A stretch of DNA of 64,000 nucleotides from Juglans regia (GCF_001411555.2 NC_049911.1:5154209-5218208), one strand, 5' to 3'. Shown: positions 46,035 through 59,121, counted from the stretch's first letter. Notes: generated by a model not told the origin, from the sequence alone. Numbers and translations are program-made.

Positions 46035-49000
46035 TCATGGGTACTTGTCTCGCATTTCTTCCTCCAATTCCCAAGAAGCTTCACTAATAGCATGATTTTT
46101 CCATAACACTTTAACAAAAGGGATAGTTCGAGTCCGTAGCACTTGTTCTTTCCTTTCCAAAATCCGGACTGGTTCTTCCGCATAAGTCATATCCTCCTGA
46201 ATCTGAAGTGGTTCATAGTCAATAACGTGCGTCGGGTCGGGAATATATTTCCTCAGCATGGAAATATGAAATACATTATGCACTCCCGCAAGTGCCGGTG
46301 GAAGTGCTACTCTATAAGCCACTGGTCCAATCCGGTCAAGAATCTCAAATGGCCCAATATATCTTGGGTTCAACTTGCCCTTCTTTCCAAATCTCATAAT
46401 TCCTTTCGTCGGTGCTATTCTCAAGAATACTTTGTCTCCAACCTCAAACTCCAATTGGCGGCGACGCTTGTCTGCATAACTCTTTTGTCGGCTTTGAGCT
46501 GCTTTCATTCTTGCCCGAACGATATCTATCTTCTCTGTAGTCTGCTGAATAATCTCTGGTCCTAGAAGTTTCCTTTCACCTACTTCATCCCAATACAATG
46601 GGGATCTACACCTCCTACCATACAAAACCTCACAGGGTGCCATTCCAATGCTAGCCTGGAAACTATTATTATAAGCAAACTCGACCAACGATAAATGGTG
46701 CATCCAAGTTTCCTTAAAATCCATCACACATGCCCTCAACATGTCCTCCAAGATTTGAATAGTTCTTTCTGACTGTCCATCTATCTGAGGGTGAAATGCA
46801 GTACTGAAATTTAACTTAGTACCCATTGCTTCCTGTAAGCTTAGCCAGAACTTGGAAGTGAAACGAGGGTCTCTATCAGACACAATGGATACCGGTACCC
46901 CATGCAACCTCACTATCTCCCGCACATACAACTCAGCTAGTTTGTCCAATTTATAAGAAACTTTAATAGGCACAAAATGAGCAGTTTTTTTTTGGCGATC
47001 CACGATCACCCATATAGCATCTTGTCCGCTCAATGCCCTCGGTAGGCCCGTCACAAAGTCCATGGAGATATGCTCCCACTTCCACTCTGGGATCTGGAGT
47101 GGTTGTAGTAATCCGGCTGGTCTCTGATGCTCCACCTTCACCTGTTGGCAAGTTAGGCATTGTTCTACAAATTTAGCAATTTCTCTTTTCATACCATTCC
47201 ACCAAAAAGACTCTCTCAAGTCCCGATACATCTTAGTACTCCCTGGGTGAACTGTGTATAAGGAACGGTGTGCTTCTTCAAGAATTACTCTTTTCAGTTC
47301 TTCATTAGCTGGCACGCATAATCTACCTCTAAATCTTAAAACTCCATCCTCGGAAACGCTAAAGTCAGATCTGTCCCCGTTCCCGACTTCTTCCACTAGT
47401 TTCACCAACCCTAAATCCACCTTCTGAGCAGCTTTGATTCTATCTAATAAGGTTGGTTGAACTATCAAATTGGCCAAGAAGGTACTTGTATCACTAGTGA
47501 TAACCTCAATACCGGCTCTTTCTAGGTCCATTAACAACCTATGTTGAGTGGTAAGGGCTGCAACTGCTGGTCCCACCGAGTTCCTACTCAAGGCGTCGGC
47601 TACAACATTAGCTTTGCCTGGGTGATAGTTGATGGTGCAGTCATAATCCTTGATCAACTCGAGCCATCTCCTCTGCCTCATATTTAATTCTTTCTGGGTG
47701 AAGAAATATTTCAAACTCTTGTGATCTGTATAAATCTCACACTTTTCCCCATACAGATAGTGTCTCCAAATCTTAAGTGCAAAAATGACGGCTGCAAGCT
47801 CCAAATCATGCGTGGGATAATTCTGCTCGTATGCTTTTAGTTGGCGTGAGGTGTATGCAATAACCTTCCCATGTTGCATCAGTACGCACCCCAAACCAAG
47901 CCTTGACGCGTCGCTATAAACTACAAATCCCCCTCTAGCCGTGGGAACTGCTAATACCGGAGCGGTCACTAATCTCCGTTTCAACTCCTGAAAGCTTTCT
48001 TCACACTTTGTTGTCCATTCAAACTTATTATTTTTCTTGGTGAGTGCTGTGAGAGGAACTGCTATCTTGGCGAAACTGTCAATGAATCGACGGTAATAAC
48101 CCGCCAATCCCAAGAAACTTCTAACCTCATGCACATTCTTCGGCGTCGACCAATTAACCACTGCTTCCACTTTTCCCGGGTCCACTGAAATGCCATCTTT
48201 CGAAACTACATGCCCTAGAAATGCGATTGAATCAAGCCAAAATTCACACTTCTTCAATTTAGCAAACAACTTTTTATCTCTGAGTGTCCCAAGTACCAGC
48301 CTCAAATGTTCCTCATGCTCGGATTTGCCTTTGGAGTAAACCAATATATCATCAATAAAAACAACCACAAACTTATCCAAAAATTCATGGAACACCCTGT
48401 TCATTAAATCCATAAATACTGCTAGGGCATTAGTCAGGCCAAAAGGCATGACCAAAAACTCATAATGGCCATAACGAGTCCTAAACGCCGTCTTAGCTAC
48501 GTCCTCTGCTCTGATCTTCAATTGATGGTAACCCGATCGAAGATCAATCTTTGAAAATACCTGAGCACCCTGGAGCTGATCAAACAGATCATCTATACGG
48601 GGTAGCAGGTACTTATTCTTTATGGTCACACGATTAAGTTCCCTGTAGTCAATACACATCCTCATCGATCCATCCTTCTTCTTCACAAAGAGGACTGGAG
48701 CTCTCCAAGGTGATACACTAGGCCTGATAAAACCCTTATCCAACAGATCTTGCAATTGTTCCTTGAGTTCCACTAACTCCGACGGTGCCATTCGATAAGG
48801 TGCTTTTGAAAGGGGTGTCGTGCCTGGAGCTAGTTCGATGGTAAACTCCACTTCCCGCTCGGGCGGGAGTCCAGGTAAATCTTCTGGGAAAACCTCTGGA
48901 TATTCTCTCACCACAGGTATCTGCTCTAACTTCAACTCCTCTTTTGGTACTTCAACCACGCAGGTTAAGAATCCCTGACAACCATCTCGTAACAATCTCC

Positions 49001-49402
49001 CAACTTGAACGGCAGATATGATGGGTGGATGCATCCTCACTTTTGAACCTGAGAATCGAAATTCACTTTCTTTTGGGGGCCTAAATATCACTTCCTTTTT
49101 AAAATAGTCTATGCTGGCGTGGTAGCAAGCCAGCCAATCCATACCCAAAATTACATCAAACCCAAACATGTTAAACACTATCAAATCTGCTGGCATCAAT
49201 CTTCCCTCAATCAATAAAGGACACCCTGGTAGAAACTTGTCACAAACTACCGAATTTCCTGTTGGGGTCGCAACCACTAACTTGGACTTTAACTCTTCAG
49301 TTTCTAAGGTGCAAAATCGAGCATAGGTCATGGAAACAAATGAATGTGTCACTCCCGAATCAAATAGTACAGTGGCATTATTAGAAAACAAAGAAAGAGT
49401 AC
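46035..49402 (-). CDS. pol: Pol polyprotein of chromovirus element B, probably inactive
   Basis: The frame is open over 1129 residues with the same domain order as element A: protease, reverse transcriptase, RNase H, integrase and chromodomain. It carries changes at positions conserved in Ty3 elements: A25V just after the protease DSG, G241R in SPWGAP, P273L in YPLPR, P334L in NAPAVF, L811Q and T812K in [10 protein letters not shown]881I in HPQTDGQ. The catalytic D, FIDD and DDE residues remain. Many of the changes are C-to-T or G-to-A in the DNA, as from deamination of methylated cytosine. From residue 932 on it equals element A. Pol is separated from gag by the 97-nt candidate intron. Confidence 0.93.
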
Positions 49403-49499
49403 CTGTGGTCATAATCAACGTCATTCATAAACTAAAATTTTTAAGTCTTAACCTTAATCCACAAATCAATATCTTAAAAACATAACAAAGAAGTCATAC
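49403..49499 (-). other. Candidate 97-nt intron between gag and pol (element B)
   Basis: Same length, donor (GTATGA) and acceptor (CCACAG) as in element A. Removal gives [11 protein letters not shown] across the junction, in frame. The first pol codon after the glycine differs (ACT for GCT). Confidence 0.7.
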
Positions 49500-50574
49500 C
49501 CGTGATCACATCATTCCTATCCTCAGCCTCTCCAGGTGTCAGAGCAAAAACCCTTGCAGGTGCAGTAGTACGCTGCATGTTGCCTCGCGTTGTCCCTTCA
49601 GTTCTAGGTGGTGGTGGCGGCCTGTTGTTATCCAATCGTAGAGGGCAGTCCCTGAGATAATGGCCCGATCTGCCACAACGGTAGCATAGTCCCGCTTTCT
49701 TCCTGCATACTCCAGTATGTACTCGGTTGCAAGTTCTACATTGATATGCTTGTTGGGTGCCCTGAACCACCCTTTTTCCCGAGCTACTACCTTCATTTCT
49801 CTTTTTCCATGATCCTTGGTCCATACCAGAATGAGGCCCCGAAGAAATAGTCCTCTTCTTCTGATCGTGCAATGCAGCGCTCCTTTGAAGGCTTCGCTCA
49901 AGAACTGTGGCCTTATCTACCAATTCTGAGAAATTTCGAATCTGGAAGCCCACTACTCGTTCATAAAGTTTTTCATTTAGCCCTTGTTCGAATTTACGCG
50001 CTTTCTTTTCTTCATCAGGAATCAGATACGCAGCAAAACGAGATAATTCAATGAATCTAGCCGCATATTGGTGCACCGTCATGGATCCCTGCACCAGAGT
50101 GGCAAATTCCATTGCCTTGTCCTCTCGAGCCGAGCTTGGGAAAAATCGCACAAGAAGAATCTGCTTAAAATGTGGCCAACTGACTATTTCTGTTCCCCCT
50201 GCTTCTCGGATAGTTCTTTCTGAGATCCACCATCTTGTTGCCTCACCGGTCAGTTTGAAAGTTGCATATGCCACCTTTTGTTCATCTGTGCAGGTTAACA
50301 CCCGCAATATCTCTTCAATATCTTGCACCCAATCTTCAGCAAAGGTGGGTTCGCCTTTGCCATCAAATGAAGGGGGGTGCATCCGATTGAACTGTTCTAT
50401 GCTACCACCTCCTTCATTAAAGTTGCGTTGGCGACCCACGGGATTTTGTGTGAGATCGTCTATTAACTGATGAGCTGCTGCTCGTAGTACTTCAGAAGCA
50501 CTCGGGTTTGCTCCCCTTTCGTTCTCGTTCATGTTCAAGTCCGACATACTTCGTTCTCGACGACGAGATGGCAT
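49500..50574 (-). CDS. gag: Gag protein of chromovirus element B
   Basis: Start chosen at 50574 (MPSRR), by the same argument as in element A. The frame is open with FNRMHPPSFDG, TFKLTGEATRWW, the cysteine cluster CRTC-x3-H-x3-C and the knuckle CYRCGRSGHYLRDC. Differences from element A include K-to-T before RWW, FLERFFP to LLVRFFP and EQWLNEK to EQGLNEK, the last losing a conserved tryptophan. Probably a decayed but uninterrupted gag. Confidence 0.92.
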
Positions 50575-50888
50575 CCTGCAATAAAGAGAAAAGAAGTACG
50601 CGCAACAGTAGTAATGATTAAACTCCAAAGTCTAAAACTTTAATGCCATCAAATCTATTTAATAAAAGTCTCCAAAATCACACCAAACCACAAACAACAT
50701 GAATTCAACTCATAGACCTACAAAATCCTACACATCAAAGTCATTCCTAAAGTTTGTAAAATTTAAGACCTCGAATACCTATGATATTCTTCCTCATAAC
50801 CCACTCCACTATCACATCCAATCTGAAAATGATTTCTTAAAGCCTATCTATACTCCATGATCTTACACTCTATAGTCTACAGAACCTC
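50575..50888 (-). promoter_or_regulatory. Leader of element B
   Basis: Untranslated leader between primer site and gag, with TTTCTCTTTATTGCAG directly before G-ATG on the minus strand, a splice-acceptor-like sequence as in element A. Confidence 0.45.
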
Positions 50889-50907
50889 AAACCTGGCTCT
50901 GATACCA
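50889..50907 (-). promoter_or_regulatory. Primer binding site of element B (iMet tRNA)
   Basis: Minus strand TGGTATCAGAGCCAGGTTT, two bases from the 5' LTR. Confidence 0.94.
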
Positions 50908-50909
50908 AC

Positions 50910-53720
50910 TGTAACGCCCCGTATCCGAGGGTCCGGAGAGTTAACTCATGTCACTAACAAACCTGTCTCTCCAAGCACTTAAAACTCCAAGGACTTCATG
51001 ATTAGCACACAATTCATATTTTTCCAAATAACCATAATAAAACTCCATAAGTTATCATTACAAAACATAAACCAAAAGGGGTCCACAATCTCCCAATAAC
51101 CTGAAAAATATAGCAATACATCTTTAGGTCTCAATAGGTCCAAACAACGTAAAGTACTTCAATTACTCAAGTTAAATCCATCTACTAACAATGGTATTCT
51201 AAAGTACCCAATCCCTCCATCCATATCTAGCCAGCTTCAATTCTATTCCTGATCCCCAGCTGGGAAATCAATATCATCTGAAAATATATGAAGATAAAGG
51301 GGGTGAGTTATCAACAACTCAGTAAGCAGAGAACATATACTAGCATGTAAACATGAGCCTTTTCAGAAAGTTCAATATGCAGAAACAAAACATTTTATAT
51401 TTATATGCAGATCTCAGAAAACGTGTTATCAAAAAATCAGAGCGACTTTTCCAACATTTCATACTCAAGTCCACAATTCATATTTGAGGAACCATTTCAT
51501 ATTCAAAAACACTTGGCATAACATAACGGAACATATTCATCTTATCATATCATATACCATGTTTAACCCCCGTGGTAGGGTTGTGCTATCCCCGGTGGCC
51601 AAACCAGGCAGTATCATGTGGTGAACTTCCCATTTTTCAATCTCGGAGCCCCGAGTGTGCACACAGGAAAGAACACGTAAAAGGACCACTTTGTTTCTAA
51701 AATGGGTGCACTCATATCATATCATGGTGGTACCAACCATATCACGTGAACAGTATCATCATATCAGAACCATATTCAGAACAGATAAGTATGCCAAAGT
51801 TTTATCATATCCATATCATATCAAAACACGTGCGAAACATATTCATATCATTTCTATTTGATCAAAAACAGATCCAAATCATTTCATATCACATGCATAA
51901 AAATTTCAATGATATCATATTCACTCTTTTGCATATTTCAGAAACATGTCAAATATTGCTCATGTCTACACATTTCATGTCAAAAATATTTCTTTTCTCT
52001 TTCATACGTATCTCATGAGGGAATGCAAAACATATACTGGGGTTGTTTTTCACTTTTTCTTTTTTTTTAAAACAACATGCACATTTTTACAAACCAACCT
52101 CAGTTCATTTCTTTTTATGCAAATCTAGCATAGGAACCCCGCTTACATGGACTTCTTAGCTTCTCGAAAATTTTCCTCAAAAGTGCCGAACAAACATATT
52201 AATCCTCACCTATAAAATCACGTAATTTTCGTAAATTTTCAGTCGATCACATACTTCAATACATAAGCCAAAAATGTTAGAATACCCTATTTTAAATTCC
52301 TCAAACTTAAAGTCCTCATACCCTCAAAATAGCATCATTTCCCTAAACCATCGATATCCACTAAATCGAATTCGTATTGAACAATAATTTAATCGAATAA
52401 GTATTATAATAATTACGGAACTCAATGAATAGTAATATTAAAATATCTAAAATACCAAAAACGTATTACAAATTGATAGGATACTTTAACTACTAAAAAA
52501 AAAAATCTTATAAAATACGTCATGAAAACTCCTTTTAAAAAAATTGGTTTACTTTCTTTAGCTAACAATATTATTAAAATATCATCTACAACAAAAATAC
52601 AATATTCTATGAGACTTAAAACAAAACCCAGATGACATAAACTCAAATAGATCCCTCATTCGAAAATATTAATCGGGAACATACACTAAGGGTAAACCAA
52701 TAATAATATTCAACTATTAGGTTAATAATATATATATATATATATATATATCATAAGAACCAAAACTAGAGGATCACAACACCCGGACATGCGATGGCAG
52801 GGGCTTACTCCTAGGAGACCGAGGCGAGCATGGAGGAGTACGGCGCGATGGCTGGCTGGCGGGACAGTGGTGGCGCGACTAAAGAGCAGGAACGCAGTGG
52901 GGAGGCCGTCGAGCAGGGTTGAGCACGAGAGAAAAAAGAGAGAGTAAGGTGAGCGAGCAAGAGGCGGAGAGAAAGAAGTGTGCAGACCGAAAGAGATGCT
53001 CACCGTGGGAGGTGGTTACGACTTAGGTGGCCTGTGGGCGTCCAGCGCCCTCTTTCCGAGCGAGAGGCGACGGCTTGGATTGAATGGTGCAGTACAATGG
53101 TTTGGTGTTAGAACCTCTGTTTCGGGTGGCTAAAACAGGGGATTTTCGGGCTGGGATGGTGCTCTGTTTTCGGAGGTACAACCGAGATGGTGTTTACACG
53201 GAGAGGGTGGTGGCGCCCGGCTTGAGAGGTGGACTTTGTGTGGTTGTCGTTCTGTGTGCGTGGACAGCGTTCGGCGGAGAAAAACGCCTTGGCATGGCTG
53301 TGCGGGTAGCTGGGCTGCTGAATGAGGCTTGCGGTTTGGAGCCTTTAGGGTAGGGACGGGTGCAATGGCCACGGTTCTAATGTGCTGAGGTGTGAAATGA
53401 GGGCTACGGCACATGAACTAGGGTTGAGAAGACTTAAACTTATACATAACTATAAGTAGAAAGTAGAACAAACCTAATTAAAAAGGAAAGGATGGACGTG
53501 CATGAAATAGAACTAGCTGGACGCCGTGCGATGAAGTCTGGACCCGCGCGATCTCACGGCTAGGCTCTGAACGAGATTAATGTATTGCTTTCATCTAAAG
53601 CTTCGGGTCTCTAATCAACTAAAAGAAGATAAAAAAAATAAAATAAAATATACTGCCAAAACATTTTAGGCTCAAAGTAACGCACCAGTTCAAAGGGGTC
53701 TAACAATGCTGGGTCTTACA
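50910..53720 (-). mobile_element. 5' LTR of chromovirus element B, TSD CACCA
   Basis: Minus strand from TGTAAGACCC at 53720 to CGGGGCGTTACA at 50910, 2811 bp. Outside it CACCA (53721-53725) equals CACCA outside the 3' LTR (43147-43151). A longer (TA)n tract lies at 52729-52751 than in the 3' LTR (44980-44987). Element B is thus a complete insertion from 43152 to 53720. Confidence 0.96.
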
Positions 53721-55720
53721 CACCATTTCTTCACCACTTCGTACTTGGCCTCCTAGCAACCCAATGCACCCAACCCAAGCTTCGATCCGCCACCGGTGAA
53801 GCACATTCATCAACATTTCAGTTTTGGACTTTGTGGTCTTCGACCGCCCTCTACGCTGCCACCCACGGCCAAACACCACCACCACCAGCTTCACTGACAT
53901 CCCTTAGCCCTTCCCTAGCGATCTCGGCTCTTCGTTTGTACCTGTTCAAAAGTGGGTCTTTGAGACCCACGGCCTAGTACATTTTGCACTGTTCCGTTTC
54001 TGTGTCGCCACCTCTTGCACTTCCGTGATCCTTCGAAAAGTATGTTATAGCAGTGTAAGTATTTTCCCAAATAAATTTTGAGATTTAAATGTATTTTTGC
54101 ACTAACTCATTTTACTGTGAACTGGTTGGTTATGCCGGACTGACTGCGAAGAGTAGGGGATCGGTTGGATTGGATTATGGAGTTGTTTGTGTGATTGGTT
54201 TATGATGTGAGATTTGTTGGCTGTTTCAAGTTTAAATATTGGTGTTTTGAGTTTGATGTTGGTTATGGTAGGTATTGATGATTTTAGAAAGTGATGATAT
54301 ATTTTGAGATTATGAGAGTTTTATGTTTTGAGGAATTAAAATAGGTTATTTTAGAAGTTTCGGCTTAAATATCGAAATACGTGATTGATTGGAAACTTAC
54401 AGAAATTACGTGATTATTTTTATAAGTGATGATTTATAGTCGACTCGACATTTTTTTAGGAAAATTCTAGAAAGCTAAGTTGTCCAAGTAAGCAGGGTTC
54501 TTATGCTAGATTTGCATAAAAAGAAATGAATTGAGGTTGGTCTGTAAAAAAATGTGCATATTGTTTTAAAAAGAAAAGGTGAAAAACAATCTCAGTATAT
54601 ATTTTGCATTCACTCATGAGATATGTATGAAAGAGAAAATAAATGTTTTTAACATGAATAGTGTAGACATGAGCAATATTTGATATGTTTTTGAAATATG
54701 CAAAAGAGCGAATATGATATCATTGAGATTTTTATGCATGTGATATGAAATGATTTGGATCTGTTTTTGATCAAATGGAAATGATATGTATATGTTTTGC
54801 TTGTGTTTTGATATGATACGGATATGATAAAACTTTGGCATACTTATCTGTTTTGAATATGATTTGAATATGGTTCTGATATGATGATACTGGTTCACGT
54901 GATATGGTTGGTACCAACATGATATGATATGATATGAGTGCACCCACTTTGGAAAAAAAAATGATCTTTTTACATGTTCTTTCTTGAGTGCATACTCGGG
55001 GTTCCAAGATTGAAAAAGGGAAAGTTCACCATATGACACTGCCTGGTTTGGCCACCGAGGATAGCACAACCCTACCACGGGGGTTAAACATGGTATATGA
55101 TATGATACGATATGATATGATAAGATTAAGATGTTTAGTTATGTTATGCCAAAACGTTTTTGAATATGAAACGAATCTTTAAATATGAATAGTTGATTTT
55201 GAGTATGAAAAGATTGAAAAGTCGCTCTGGTTTTTTGATAATATGTTTTTTTTTTGAGATCTGCATATAAAAATAAAATGTTTTGTTTCTGCATAATAAA
55301 CTTACTAAAAATGCTCATGTTTACATACTGGTATATGTTCTCTGCTTACTGAGTTGTTGATAACTCACCCCTTATCTCCACAATATTTTTCAAATGATTT
55401 GAATGTTCCAGTTGAGGATCATGGATATGGAGTATGGGTGAGAGGAGTCAAGAATGATGGTTTAAGCATAAAAGGTTTATATGGGTATTGAGGATTTTCA
55501 TTCAGTAAGCTTGTTGTGTTCTGATGATGTGATTTGTTAGGAGGTTGATGTTTATATTAAGACAGTGTATTGTCTTAGAATAGTTATTCTGGAGTAATTG
55601 ATATAAATAAATGAGTATTTTGTGCGATAGAGAAAAATTAGAGTATGTATTATTTGGATGAAAAATGATTTTTAAGTGACATGAGTTAACTCTCTGGACT
55701 CTCGGGGACGGGGCATTACA
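53721..55720 (+). mobile_element. Mosaic LTR copy 2, right part (solo LTR)
   Basis: It continues the left part at 42545-43151 and matches window positions 462-2454, then ends GGGGCATTACA and joins GCTTCGCATGG directly. Unlike copy 1 there is no primer site and no interior, so this copy is a solo LTR. Bases up to about 54190 resemble the LTR at 61146, those after about 54250 resemble the chromovirus-like LTRs. Confidence 0.88.
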
Positions 55721-57050
55721 GCTTCGCATGGACAAACGCACCTTCCTATAGAACACGAAGATGAAAACAAGTTCTTCTTCTCATCTTCTTCTTTGCATGC
55801 CCTAAACCTCCTAGAATAGAGATGACAATCTTACAGCCCCTTTTTTTTTTTCCTTCAATTTTCCTCTTGAAGAAAATCTGAAGTCCTCGTTGCGCGTAAA
55901 TCGTAGCCTCTTTGGTTCCATCCATTCAGTTAGTGGAAGAAGACCCGATTTTTAGCTATTAATTCCATTGTCGCTATTAGACAGAGTATCGTTTCTAGAC
56001 CATTGAATATTCAGGTTCTTTTTTTTCCCTCTTGTCTCCCCCTAACTCAATTTTCTATGTATTCTACTCTGGTTCTAGGAAACTAGCATTCACTATAATA
56101 TTGTTTTGTAATCCGGGCCATGAATAAATGTCTCTAAAAATTTGCTCATTAAGAAGTACCAAAATCTCATTCAACAACTGAGCATTTCCAGAAGAAAAAT
56201 CCTCCCAATTGAGCCCAACTCCGAGCCCCCGATTGCTCTGTTAAAATCTTCTCCCATATTCCAAGTTTTCATATTCAAGAGGCCAAAGTCAGAGATAATG
56301 CCAACATCAAAAACAGAGAAAATAAAGTTCAAAAGCTTTTCCATGTACACCTAAAAGTAGAAAAAGCAGGTGATATGGAGATGGAGAGCAATGGATTTAG
56401 GATACGATATAGAGAGGAAGAGGGTTTTAGGATATGATATGGAGAGGAAGAGGGAGAAGAAAACAAAATGGAGAGGGAGAAGAAAGCCACAGGATTGCAT
56501 TTGAGATAGATGTTGACGTGTTAGCCGGTTGCATCTCGGTTCCACATGATCGGTTGTACCTAGTAGAATTGATTTTTCATTATCAATTTTTTTCCTTGTA
56601 TTGATTACGACTTTCTATCTTCATTTCATGTATGACCATTGAGTAAAATCCTTGCTGCACAAGTGCACATGTTATTAACTGTTTATAGTGTTTACTGTTA
56701 GTGTTTATGTAGTTATCTTTAAGTCAGTGTTCAGTGTTGTAATAAATGAGACTATTATAACTTATGGCTACATGTTATTTAGTTTTTGAACTATTGTATT
56801 TAGATTTTTTAATTATTTTTTAATTATTTTTTTATAGGTTCGTAATTAGGCTTTGGTGAGCCCAGAAGTCGAAAAAGGACCTTGAGTTAGCCCAATAAAC
56901 GGTCGAAGCTCCAACCTCCGATCGGAGTTGAAGTGAAAATTCTCCTCCAATGGAGGTCGGAAACGACTACTTCAACTCCGTTGGAGTCAGAGCTTAGGTC
57001 CTAGGTCCTAGGTCCTAGTTCTATCATAGGAGAGAGAGAGAGAGAGAGAG
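55721..57050. other. Spacer without recognisable gene (copy 2)
   Basis: Paralogue of 5684-7063. No gene seen; the purine-rich part (56380-56480) gives spurious frames; a GA tract lies at 57031-57050. Confidence 0.6.
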
Positions 57051-57053
57051 GAT

Positions 57054-57959
57054 GTGAGCTGTCCTAAGTCACATAGGCATCTGGACACTTCCACTCCCTA
57101 ATGTAGTAAGAATGTTTGTGTGGAGGGCCTGTAATGAAAGCTTGCCTACTATGGATAACTTGTTGAAAAGGAAAGTGGTGCAAGACTACACATGCCCAAT
57201 CTGTCAATCTGAAATTGAAACATCAGCACATGTTCTATGGAATTGCGAGGCTGCTAAACATGTATGGAGCCAAGGCTGTCGAACGGTTTAGAAAATGAGT
57301 ATTACACTCCCTTCTTTCAAAGGAATCTAAAACCATATGGTCACTGCGCTGCAGGAAAATTTGCATACGGAGGTGGCTATCATAACACAACTACTATGGT
57401 CCAGAAGGAATGATTTTATTCATGGCAAAGGTTTTATGTACCCGAACCTACTCATCAGCATAGCCAAGAGGGAATTGGATCTATTCAACTACAGCCAAAC
57501 AGTGAGGACCCAGGCATACCAAGCACTGATGTTCATGCTGCTGCCAAATGGGCACGACCTCCTGTAGGCAAGTACAAAATGAATTGGGATGCCACCCTCA
57601 ATGAAGAAGAGGGCTTACTTGGCATTGAAGGTATTTTATGGGACAGTCATGGGCAGGTCATTGGCACCATCCAAGCTAAGAGGCGTCTGAAATTGAGTGC
57701 TTATCATGGAGAGGCCTATGCAATGATGATGAGCTCCATCTTCTGCAAAGAGGTGGGTGTGACAAAATTCGTCCTTAAGGGCGACACCATGCAGGCTGTA
57801 AACTTATTAAATACACCCAAAACCGACTGGAGCTATGGTGGTCTTCTCATTGAGGATGCCAAGCAACTTATGAATGCCTTTGCAGAGTGGATTATAGTTC
57901 ACACCAAGCGGGAAGGCAACACAGCAGCCCACCTTCTAGCACAAAATGCTCCTCATTAA
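57054..57959 (+). pseudogene. 5'-truncated LINE: zinc-binding and RNase H end of ORF2 (copy 2)
   Basis: Paralogue of 7065-7973. The zinc-binding part (CPIC, HVLWNCEAAKHVW) and the frame 57337-57567 are followed by a frameshift (one base missing near 57498 relative to copy 1), then 57579-57959 carries the RNase H-like domain through KTDWSYGG and HTKREGNTAAHLLAQNAP to the stop. Here the tryptophan codon that is TAG in copy 1 is intact. Confidence 0.87.
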
Positions 57960-58065
57960 TGAGGATTTGTATGAACTTTAGGGAGTTCCTCTTTGTGTTT
58001 AGCATGTAGTAAACAATGAGTTACTGTAATCTCCAGTTCACAGTAATAAAATGGTTTCCAGTTTC

Positions 58066-58081
58066 AAAAAAAAAAAAAAAA
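58066..58081 (+). other. LINE poly(A) tail (copy 2)
   Basis: A run of about 16 A, at the same place as 8080-8093 in copy 1. Confidence 0.85.
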
Positions 58082-58248
58082 GGGGACCTTTTTTTCTAAA
58101 GGGGCTAAGGGACTTACTTCCCACTCTCAATAAGATTAAACAGATTGTGATTATGTGATGTAACACAATAAGAAATGCAACAACTCATGATTGTGATCAT
58201 TTGTAGCACAATACATACATCAACTTTTCATTCTCCTAAAAATACAAA

Positions 58249-58277
58249 ACATGTTATATGACTCAACAAGATAATCA
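58249..58277. repeat. 29-bp direct repeat, left copy
   Basis: It begins ACATGTTATATGACTC and ends AAGATAATCA, and recurs exactly at 59122-59150. The 844 bases between are the retroelement 3' end. In copy 1 the left repeat is at 8260-8288 and the right one has been deleted. Confidence 0.9.
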
Positions 58278-59121
58278 AGAATGATGGGAACCAGGGTGGG
58301 CCTGCCCTTGAAGATCTTTTGAAAGTTTCAGATGAGCCAATTATAAGATCAAGAGCGAAGAAAATCAAGGAAGCAATGCAATGATTGGTGCAATCTACTT
58401 GGGACGAAGCTAACAAGAGCCCAACACTCAAGATGAGCTTGAAAGAAGGAGAACCAGTTTTAATCCACTTGATTCAAACTGTGGAAGACATGACCTAAAG
58501 ATAGGACCTATTGTTATTGGAGGCTTCCAAATTGGTTAAATGATTTATTTTATTAGTTTATAATAAGTGGGCATGAGGATGATTAGCCCACATATGTCTC
58601 TTATTTCTTATGAACTAGGGTTTTTTGGAAGGCCTTGTATTTTGGCCAAGAGCTTATTTGGAAAGTTATTTTTTAGGAACTAGGGTTTCATGAATTTACT
58701 GTAGCGTTACTATAGCTGCGACTACTGTAGCCAGACACTGTTCATCTAGGGTCATTTTGGGTAAAATGAGCTTTATTTTGGCTAGGGTTTTGATTAGGTT
58801 TGGGTTTAAATACTCTTTGTAGCCCCTTTTGAAGAGGCAGACAATATTGAATTTTATTTGTGAGTTGAGTTTACTACTCTTGTTCTTGATTGAACTCTTG
58901 AACTTATCAAAGATAAATCACAACCTTTGTGGTGTTCCTCCTTGTAATCTGGGTTCTTGACACGAGTTCTTCAACGTGTCTAGATTTTAATATAATCTAG
59001 ATTCTTGAAACGAGTTCTCATCGGGTCCAGATTCTCCATCCATTGACTTGATTTTGGCTTTCTTGGAGAGTTTTCAAATTGATTGTGGGTTCAAGAGATT
59101 TCATTCCCGCGGGTTCATATC
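58278..59121 (+). mobile_element. Ty3-type retroelement 3' end and LTR-like segment
   Basis: The coding tail reads GGPALEDLLK, RSRAKKIKEAMQ, a TGA, KEGEPVLIHLIQTVEDMT and stop (about 58498). The rest has words seen in plant LTRs (AACTAGGGTTT, TACTGTAGC repeats, TTCTTGATTGAACTCTTGAAC) and ends GCGGGTTCATATCAC. It lies between 29-bp direct repeats. Confidence 0.55.

Larger units (their letters stand above)
39396..46601. repeat. 7.2-kb repeat of 22488-29693
   Basis: All landmarks and all translated frames of 22488-29693 recur here at a constant offset of 16908 with no difference that I could find. The first difference is at 29694 (A) against 46602 (G). It includes the spacer (39396-39853), the hAT fossil (39854-40095, 42423-42544), the solo LTR (40096-42422), the left part of mosaic LTR copy 2, the 3' LTR and the last ~190 codons of pol. 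In the rest of the chromovirus the two copies differ at about two dozen amino acids. Confidence 0.93.
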
